Of a DNA stretch of 64,000 nucleotides, positions 58,001 to 64,000 are shown in pieces; the stretch's first letter is position 1; every line of letters starts with the position of its first letter. A program made the position numbers and the translations under genes. Source of the stretch: Diospyros lotus (taxonomy: Eukaryota > Streptophyta > Magnoliopsida > Ericales > Ebenaceae). The notes beneath the pieces are model-generated. The model saw only the letters and a program-made list of their open reading frames with translations. It did no database searches and was not told the origin of the DNA. The DNA is taken from contig NC_068338.1 of the NCBI RefSeq assembly GCF_014633365.1, forward strand, positions 27,344,291-27,408,290, in the 5' to 3' direction.

Positions 58001-60093
58001 TATTGTTTGCATGTAACTTAAAACAGTGCTGTTACAGATGCAATGGCATGTATATGAAATGACGTCATGTGTGTATCTTGCTTACTAGGGTGTAATGCAA
58101 GCTCCGAATGCTATTAAATGTTATCAAAAGCTCATTCTTTTCAGATGACTTGAAAACCATGCTGTTGCATAATCAGAGATAGAACAGCATTGATATGCAA
58201 ACAACTGTTAAGATTAGAGAAATTTATCAATAAGTTCCTACCTACTTTGATCTTGGAGGAGACATATTTGGACAGAGAATTTATTTCATTTTCTTGATTT
58301 TTATACCAGGGAAATGCGGATGGAAGATGAAAGAATTGAGGCTGAGAAAAAACGGGTAATATAGTACTACACAGATTTGTAGAACACGTCACAAACTTCC
58401 TTTACTGTCTGAGGTTGCACATGTAACAATAATGTTGCAATGCTCATAAATGTTACTCTGGATACAGTTTTTAACTGGTACCTGATTGAGCCTTACTCAA
58501 TTTGCTTACAAGCTTATATGTCAAATCCTTTCAAAGCAAATTAGTAACAAATTGTAATGATGTAATAAATAAGTCTAGTGTATCTTTCTGCCATCGACAT
58601 ATTTGCGCATATCTTTGATAATGAAAGATGTTAACACATTGTTATCTCTTATGTTTTATTCCTGAAAATTTCATGAAAAGTGGGCTTTCTGATAAACCTT
58701 TCCCTTCTCAACAGCAAGCTGCAGTTGCTTAGTCTGCCACATCAACACATCAAGATTACTGTGTTGGTAGTTCCATTGAAGTGGCATTCTATTTGTTTCT
58801 GTTTACACATTTTTTTGAATTTCCTCCTTGTTGAAATTTTCTTTTGTTCTTCCTTTCTTTCTTTCTTTCTTTGTTCTTCTGTGTTTTTGTAACACTTATT
58901 GAATGCCTATCTGAAGAATGGTTTTGTGCTGGAATTGTCATTTAAAGGAATTTGCAGTAAAATGGATTTCCTGTGATGTGAGCATGCTGCACCACTTTAT
59001 AGCCTGTTATCTGAGTTGCCTTTGATGCTGGAACCCATTTAGTTTGCAAGTGGTTCTGTTGGAAAATAATACTAAGATATATTATTGCATACAGGTCAAA
59101 GAAGAGGCACAACAACTTGCTATAATTTTTGAAACTGTTGGTGCATTCAAGGTGAAGCGCAAGGGTGGGAAAGGGAAACAAATCTTTGGCTCGTGAGTTT
59201 CATTTAGAACAATGTTGAGTATTTTTTACTCAGTCTGCATATTTCTTCTGACTTATGTTTATTCTGGCAGAGTTACTGCTCAAGACCTTGTTGACATAAT
59301 AAAAGCACAGCTTCAAAGGTACTTTCTTCCTATCTACTCTCAGGCTTTGAATTTTTCATCGATATAATGCTTATAAACATTCTAACATTGCCAACTCATT
59401 TATTGCTTCTCGTATACATGTATGCCTTAGATTTCTTTTTCTAACTGATCCAATAACTCGGGAGACGAAATGTTTACTACTTTATATAATATTTACTGTA
59501 TTTTAGAAGTGATTTAAGTATTTTCTTTTCTCATTCTTGAAATGTAGTCAGCATCCTCTTTATTCTTCCTAAAATTTATGATTGCCACTTGATCTCTGAC
59601 TTCCCTCGTAGTTTACACAGAAGTCCCAGTATATTTGTGCAAAGAATCACTAGTGTTTACACAGATACAAGCCATCAGCTTGGATGTGCAAGAAAAGTTG
59701 ACAATGAACAAGTGCTGTTTCAATCTGCTCAAACTTTTTACCGTGCATGATATTGGAAAGCTACCACTTTTATATATTGAATTAGAACCCCCTGTAGGAT
59801 ATTGGAAAGACTACCATTGTCTACCAGCACGTTTAAAGTTTGTTCTGACCACCATTTTTGGATCATCACTACGCTGTTACCTGCACCAGTAGAATGCTAG
59901 GCAACTGACATCTTATTTTGTACAATTCAGATTTCAGAGTGATATTTATTTCCTTTCCATTTTTATCTTTAGGGAAGTGGACAAAAGAATTGTTTCTCTT
60001 CCTGAGATCCGGGAAACAGGGGAATATATTGCTGAGCTGAAGCTTCATCCAGATGTCACTGCCCGAGTAAGATTGAATGTATATGCCAACTGA
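52041..60093 (+). CDS. RPL9: 50S ribosomal protein L9, chloroplastic (bL9c)
   Basis: Six exons: 52041-52193, 52306-52433, 58310-58355, 59095-59192, 59271-59318, 59973-60093. They total 594 nt in phase, giving 197 aa. The first ~40 residues are Ser/Thr/His-rich and lack acidic residues up to TTE, as in a plastid transit peptide. The bL9 N-domain follows ([40 protein letters not shown]), then the connecting helix ([20 protein letters not shown]) and the C-domain ([40 protein letters not shown]), ending NVYAN. bL9 binds 23S rRNA near the L1 stalk in the large subunit; this nuclear copy serves plastid ribosomes. All introns are GT-AG. Intron 2 is 5.9 kb because of an inserted LTR element. The gene itself looks intact. 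Confidence 0.96.
53732..54511 (-). repeat. 3' LTR of the TR-GAG element
   Basis: 780 bp, TGTTA...TAACA termini. The adjacent interior carries the polypurine tract on the minus strand (54512-54523 region). Confidence 0.92.
55116..55937 (-). CDS. retrotransposon Gag polyprotein (Copia-like, UBN2-type with zinc knuckle)
   Basis: An intact 273-aa frame starts [20 protein letters not shown] and carries the capsid-like Gag region of plant Copia elements: [20 protein letters not shown] at about 87-106, a coiled [10 protein letters not shown] helix, and [25 protein letters not shown] zinc knuckle [14 protein letters not shown] lies at about 231-244. A Lys-rich end closes the protein with no pol downstream. 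Gag builds the particle that packages element RNA. An open gag in an otherwise pol-less element suggests it still contributes to its own spread in cis while relying on another element's RT and integrase. The ATG at 55937 is the first in frame. Confidence 0.92.
   Translation of the reverse strand: MAPSKFEIDKFDGHGNFSMWQKKMKAVLVQHRCAKALLEIKEEKDKQLSMTAQERLDMDDMAFSLIILSLADNVLRQVNEEESTAKVWSKLESLYMAKSLTNKIFLKEQVFGFKMNPAKTLEENLDEFKVITIELANADEKISDENQAIILLNSLPEACKDLKTAIKYGRSSLTLEDVLSALRSRDLEVKRDNMSTPAEGLHVNGQVDRNATRKKPMTGGSRKGPSTTKTCWYCKKDGHLRKECFKRKKDLEKNKYKEGSANLLDGYESIEAL
56508..57287 (-). repeat. 5' LTR of the TR-GAG element
   Basis: 780 bp, seven transitions from the 3' LTR. On the minus strand GCTATTTAAGGGC (about 57023-57035) is a TATA-like promoter candidate. 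It is followed inward by two bases and the Met-tRNA primer-binding site. Confidence 0.92.
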
Positions 60094-62500
60094 TGACAGG
60101 CACCTTCAGGGACACACACTGAATGGATTCAACTGTTTCCAGTCAGTCAAGGTAAGGGGGATTCATTCTAGGAAGGGGGAAATGAGGTTTATCACGAATT
60201 TTACTGAACTTAAGAGTGAGAATCCTCAGATCCCAAGTTGCCTTCTTTTTCAGTTCAAAACAAATAAAACTCAACATCATAATTTAGTAAGTCCTACTAT
60301 ATTGGCCCATTATCCAACATCACACATAGAGGTCTTTATTTCAGTTTTGCCTCTCCATTTTCTTTGGTATTCTCATAATCGATGGGTAATTTGCTGCCAT
60401 ATAATAATTCTAAAGAGAAGAAGCAAGAACTGAGAGAGATGAAGGAAGAAATCTGGAAGAAAAAATCACAATTGAATTTAGTATCATAAAAAAGGTTATT
60501 GCTGAAATCCTATCCTAACTAAAATATAATTTAAACCTAACTACATTTATCTTGGCAAAATAAATAAAAGATAAAATCTAAAATAACAAAATAAGATAAA
60601 TCACTAAATATCCTATCATAATTACCCTACCTATAATATGATAACAAAATAAAAAAGATCTTAAATCTAAATTTAATAGTTCTAATTTATTATCATGTAG
60701 TCACTAGATAAAAAAAAATGTAAGAATGCAGCTCTAAATTATCAAAATCATACTGCTGCAGCTTTAAATGATCAAAATCATAAGGATGCAGCTCTGAATG
60801 GTAAAACCTAAACAGGCCTAAACAAACACAAGCAGAGTAGAAGTATATCCGCATTACAAACTATAAGCACATGTATATATAATAGTTCTCTGTTCTTTTT
60901 AAGAATGGGTTCACATTTTATCATGTGTATTTGCTGGTGCAGACCCGGTCAAGTCTCTCTGCTTTGAACACAAATATATGGTCTTAGATTTTTATCACTT
61001 CTTCATAAAACACGAATATGTTATACTTTATAGGTTGATGCCAAGTTAGGATGCAGCTTGAGCCTAGTTTGCTCTGCTCTACATCTCCTTATCTTGGACC
61101 TGGTGCCATAATCAATGTGGGTCTTCTTCAATCTAGATAATCTGGATTGACCTTCAAAAGAGTTATCAAAACCATCAGATAGTTTCTCTCAGCACACAGA
61201 TGTGAAGAGACCATTTCAATGTTAAATCAGCAGCTTAATCTTAGGCTTAAAGAGACTGGAAAAAAAAACTTCTGCTTCGTTTGTGGCCAGTTTTATTTGA
61301 TTTTAGGAGTCAAAATAACTTGGCCTTCTTCCAGCTATCTTGATCTTTTGTTCAGTTGAACGATCATCATAACTAATGCCAAAAACTTATTACTTGTATT
61401 TAGGTGCTACAAAAGAATCCCCAAGACAATTAAATGCTTAGTTTTTCATACTGTAAAAAACCTTGTTCTTTTGTGATAAAATGGTGCAATGTATCATACA
61501 TCCATGGAATGTGCATGCAGGATAAACAGTTAAGTTGGCGATTTTTGTTGCAGGAGGGAGGTGGTCAACGGGTAGCTAAATAACAAAAATGCCCGCTGCA
61601 GGACACCAAATCTGTTAACTGTTTAGTCATCCCCAACATCTCACTCATTGCCCTTTGTTGGTTAGTCCTTCCCTATCACTTGCTGATTGTGGTGGGGGCT
61701 GCCTAGAAGCACCTTCTGTGCTTTCTTCTAACGCTCTTTCTTTCTCTTCGATCTTTTTGTTTTTCCCCCCTTTCTTGTTCTGGTGATAATTAGTTAGTGC
61801 TTTGTTATGTTAACAAGGATGCTGAGAATTGGTTTCTTGACTAGTTTGCTTTCTACAAGGTTTTTACCCAAACTTTGAACTTCCATCCGGTGCTCATCTC
61901 CACTGTCCATGAAATGCACTCAATAACTTCCTACTTTCTTTGATTCGACACTCTCTGGACACAGTGCCTTGATTGCATGCATCCAGTGATTGCATGCAGT
62001 GCATAATATTTCATACAGAATTACTAATTAAGACTGGAGAGGTCATTTTTGAAGGAGAAACTATGCGCTTTTCAAAGGCCTCCAAGGAGGCAAGGGTAAG
62101 GCTGCTACGATAGACCTACTGTTTTCCATCTTCGCTGAGTTATTAAGGGGAAACAAAGCTTCAAACAAAGAGGTTGGGCTGTTCACTTCACTACAATTAT
62201 TAGTCGAAGCTGTCTGTACAAGTACTACCACCACCATAGGGATAATTGATTTGCAGTAAAATGGTCATTTAAACTGGCAAAGCGGGTCGGGTCCGGTCCG
62301 GTGATTATCCATTGACATCCCTAATCATAATTTATACCTTTCTCTTCCGGTCATATCTTTATGTGTCAGGTTAGGTTAAGCGCTTGCCATCCATCTCAAA
62401 ATCAATTACCATTAGACAATCAATCGATGCCGACATATATATCCCCGCCGAAGATTAGTTGGTACACATTTGATGTGGGGTTAATTACCGAAATTTATTT
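60094..62500. other. RPL9 3' flank and intergenic DNA
   Basis: The first part is the RPL9 3' UTR. A 118-codon frame at 60077-60433 overlaps the end of the gene and is chance. 60480-60720 is very AT-rich. No gene is seen to 62500. Confidence 0.5.
60728..60810. repeat. 30-bp tandem repeat, nearly three copies
   Basis: GCAGCT starts copies at 60728, 60758 and 60788, each followed by a CT/TTT-AAAT-ATCAAAATCAT-like block. Mildly diverged. Confidence 0.75.
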
Positions 62501-63698
62501 CATGATTCCAAAGTAACTTGTTGAGAATTAAGGAGTGGTGTGTTTGTGCAGAACGATTGATTCCTAGAAATTGGATTTATGTGGTGGGATGGGACAAGTC
62601 GCAGAATCACAAGCTGCAAACAACTTGGAGCACCCCCTCTCTTGTCTCCATCGCTGAACAAAACGAAGATCACATTGTGAAATCAAGGGCGATGAGAAAA
62701 GAGCCAGCTTGCTAGCTAGCTAGCTAGCTAGTAGCTTCTTCTTCTTTTTTTTCAGAGTGGAAATTAATATGAGTTGGAATTCTTGTACCCAACCAGCTGT
62801 CATGTTGGAATAGCATGCCACGTGGCACCCTATTTACAGATTTGGATATATGTCCTTGCAGGAAGCAGGCCGTCCACGTTGTTTTGCTCACGTCTCACAT
62901 TGGGCTTTGTGGTTTAAGCAAGTACATTAGAGTTGATAGTCTGTCTTTAATTAGAAATTGAAACTGGTCGGCCAACAATTAGGAGAGAATAAAGTTGATT
63001 AATCTATGATTCGAGTTTGTGGGGGAGGCTATGCTGACAGAGAAGCCCTCCCCTGCACATGTGCCAATGTCATTGGCTCTCCCTCTCTCTACACACTGCA
63101 TATGGACATCTCACTCTATTGCCCACATCCACATGCTTGCCTTGCCAATGGTCACCTAAACGTGTACATTTCAAACACCTCACTGAGTGAGGAGGATGAG
63201 TTAATTGAGTCTCTCCGTGGCAAGATGGAGAGGACGGGTATTAGCGTACCAGATTCTTAATTTGCCATCACTTTTATTTCCGGTCACTCTTGGACAAGAT
63301 TTGAGGAAAATGATATTTTTTTTAATTATAGAATGTTTAGATAATAAAAGTATACTTAAAATTGGGTTTTTATCAAGCACGAATGATTATAACGAGTTTT
63401 TATTATAATAAAAAAATAAAGCCTTGTTCTATCATCTTGGGCAAAATTTTGTTTTATAAAGAACAGTACGATTCTCCTACTTCGAGTTATTATAATGAAA
63501 TTTTATTTTACCAAACCAAAAAAAAGAAAAGAAGAAACTTTTATTTCGTATCAAATAAATAAAAATTATATTATCTTACTGAAACCTTCGAGAAAAAGAA
63601 GGGAACTTGTGGGTCTAAGTCACAGTGTCCATACCCTACCATATATATGTGACATAAGATGAAAGTAACCTATTTTTGGTATATTTTGTGGACAGTGG

Positions 63699-63730
<32 letters not shown>

Positions 63731-64000
63731 GGGGATAATGGGATGAATGGTGACGGGCCCAATTTGCATGTCATCAGCTGCGTGTAGATGGAAACACAGT
63801 GCAATATTATTTCAATTTTTAGATAAGCAATTAAGGAAGTGTGTGTGTGTGTGTGTGTGTACATATATATATATATATATATATTACTTGGGAATTAATT
63901 AATTAAGTAGAGTGGGGATGGGCAAACTGATTAATTAGGTGTAATGAAGGCAAGGGTTGGCTGTTGCTGCTGACTGCTGAGAGATAGCCACAACCACAAG
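62500..64000. other. intergenic DNA with microsatellites
   Basis: Contains GCTAGCTAGCTAGCTAG (about 62711-62731), a CCACGTGG G-box (about 62819-62826), an (AAT)n array (about 63701-63728), and adjoining (GT)n and (AT)n arrays (about 63840-63884). Short open frames at 62518-62715 and 63006-63260 have no family resemblance. No gene supported. Confidence 0.5.

Noticed and set aside
63006..63260. 84-codon Cys/His-containing frame
   Set aside because: Cys and His spacing fits no finger or secreted peptide family, and no signal peptide or splice context is seen.
1..64000. tRNA, rRNA, miRNA and CRISPR features
   Set aside because: I found no tRNA B-box/cloverleaf, rRNA, well-known miRNA sequence or spacer array by eye. 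A tRNAscan-SE and small-RNA mapping run would be needed to exclude small RNA genes.

Overview
This window is nuclear DNA from a flowering plant, most likely a eudicot. It is AT-rich. Its genes are split by GT-AG introns, their products have close land-plant counterparts (chloroplast, Golgi, cell-cycle and RING-type E3 proteins), and the space between genes is filled with plant transposon relics. No operons, CRISPR arrays or bacterial signals were seen. I could rebuild eight protein-coding genes exon by exon with consistent reading phase. One further histone gene is broken.

Layout: (i) 1-3.9 kb: intergenic DNA with a Tourist-like MITE and a frameshifted histone H2B.8-type pseudogene. (ii) 4.1-4.8 kb: an intronless ATL RING-H2 ubiquitin ligase gene (+). 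(iii) 5.9-12.3 kb: a seven-exon gene for an 867-aa protein with a C-terminal RING finger (-), including a GC-AG intron. (iv) 17.0-18.1 kb: CKS1, the Cdk-binding subunit (+). (v) 20.4-27.0 kb: a 73-aa single-span membrane protein gene (+), probably with a very long 5' UTR intron that holds an RTE LINE relic, a 595-bp solo LTR and a MULE-like MITE. (vi) 27.3-28.4 kb: a GA-rich minisatellite inside a TIR-bounded repeat. (vii) 29.4-38.9 kb: pheophorbide a oxygenase (PAO), seven exons (+), with another solo LTR and RTE fragments in its introns. (viii) 40.6-42.9 kb: a PHT4;6-type phosphate transporter with an intronless CDS (-). (ix) 44.1-45.3 kb: a LINE relic retaining ORF1 and a poly(A) tail. (x) 45.9-47.1 kb: a STOP1/STOP2-type zinc-finger gene (-). 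(xi) 47.1-52.0 kb: AT-rich intergenic DNA with a foldback transposon flanked by an 8-bp duplication. (xii) 52.0-60.1 kb: chloroplast ribosomal protein L9, six exons (+). Its second intron carries a young, complete, non-autonomous LTR element of TR-GAG type in antisense orientation. (xiii) 60.1-64 kb: intergenic DNA with microsatellites.

The genes are ordinary unlinked housekeeping or regulatory loci, not a cluster or pathway. PAO (chlorophyll breakdown) and RPL9 (plastid translation) both act in the chloroplast, but I see no sign of co-regulation. The most notable structures are the degraded H2B.8-like histone gene, the TR-GAG element (two 780-bp LTRs, 5-bp target duplication, gag only), the GC-AG intron, two clean solo LTRs, the foldback element near 51.6 kb, and six poly(G)/poly(C) tracts of 15-22 nt. 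I did not find a convincing undescribed multi-gene system.
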